From contig JAJYDH010000020.1 of the NCBI GenBank assembly GCA_021777685.1, positions 1 through 24,399 on the forward strand: a stretch of 24,399 bases of DNA. The letters run 5' to 3'. Shown piece by piece: positions 24,375-24,399 of this stretch (position 1 is its first letter; each line of letters begins with the position of its first letter). Both the position numbers and the translations under genes were made by a program. This stretch comes from Planctomycetota bacterium (GTDB taxonomy: Bacteria > Planctomycetota > Planctomycetia > Isosphaerales > Isosphaeraceae). The notes under the pieces were generated by a model that had not been told where the DNA came from, did not search any database, and saw only the letters and a program-made list of their open reading frames with translations.

Positions 24375-24399
24375 CGCATGAACGCATTACATCTTCCTC

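Overview
The window is high-GC DNA (about 70% G+C by eye) with very strong G/C bias at third codon positions. The gene set points to a planctomycete, most likely of the Isosphaeraceae: secreted DUF1080 protein, squalene-cyclase-fold/HEAT protein, FGE-fold protein on a membrane anchor, DUF5117/DUF4953 metalloprotease, and PqqD/M50/HlyD and GAF/HlyD fusions. This placement is inference from gene content; no rRNA or other marker gene is present. I see no tRNA, CRISPR array, transposase or prophage gene. The strong codon bias creates many long antisense open frames, including one of 1303 codons, which I treat as shadows.

Layout. Positions 1-3400 (minus strand) hold a membrane-anchored protein cut by the window edge, an overlapping (ATGA) secreted toroid/HEAT protein, a secreted DUF1080 protein and a 91-residue hypothetical protein. 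Position 3636-5294 (plus) is a membrane-anchored FGE-fold protein. It converges on a secreted zinc metalloprotease (5402-8293, minus) across a clean hairpin terminator. A minus-strand SDR gene follows (8485-9564). Next are three plus-strand genes (9800-15320): a double-GAF/HlyD fusion, a secreted HlyD-type adaptor, and a PqqD-like/M50 site-2-protease/HlyD fusion. A plus-strand UDP-glucuronate-4-epimerase-like gene (15481-16437) converges on a CzcA/CusA-type RND pump (16538-19813, minus), which is preceded by a small secreted hypothetical gene. The right end carries a YceH/DUF480 gene and a large GH38-like protein, both on the plus strand.

The most interesting unit is the three-gene block 9800-15320. 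Three proteins share lipoyl/HlyD adaptor modules, but two of them are welded to unrelated inner-membrane or cytosolic parts: GAF sensors in one, and a leader-peptide-binding-type PqqD fold plus an intramembrane protease in the other. No ABC ATPase, outer-membrane channel or precursor peptide is visible beside them. This looks like an envelope export, processing or signalling apparatus whose substrate is unknown. Two dispersed palindromes with identical ends (11901-11978 and 21404-21461) form a REP/MITE-like family worth tracing genome-wide.
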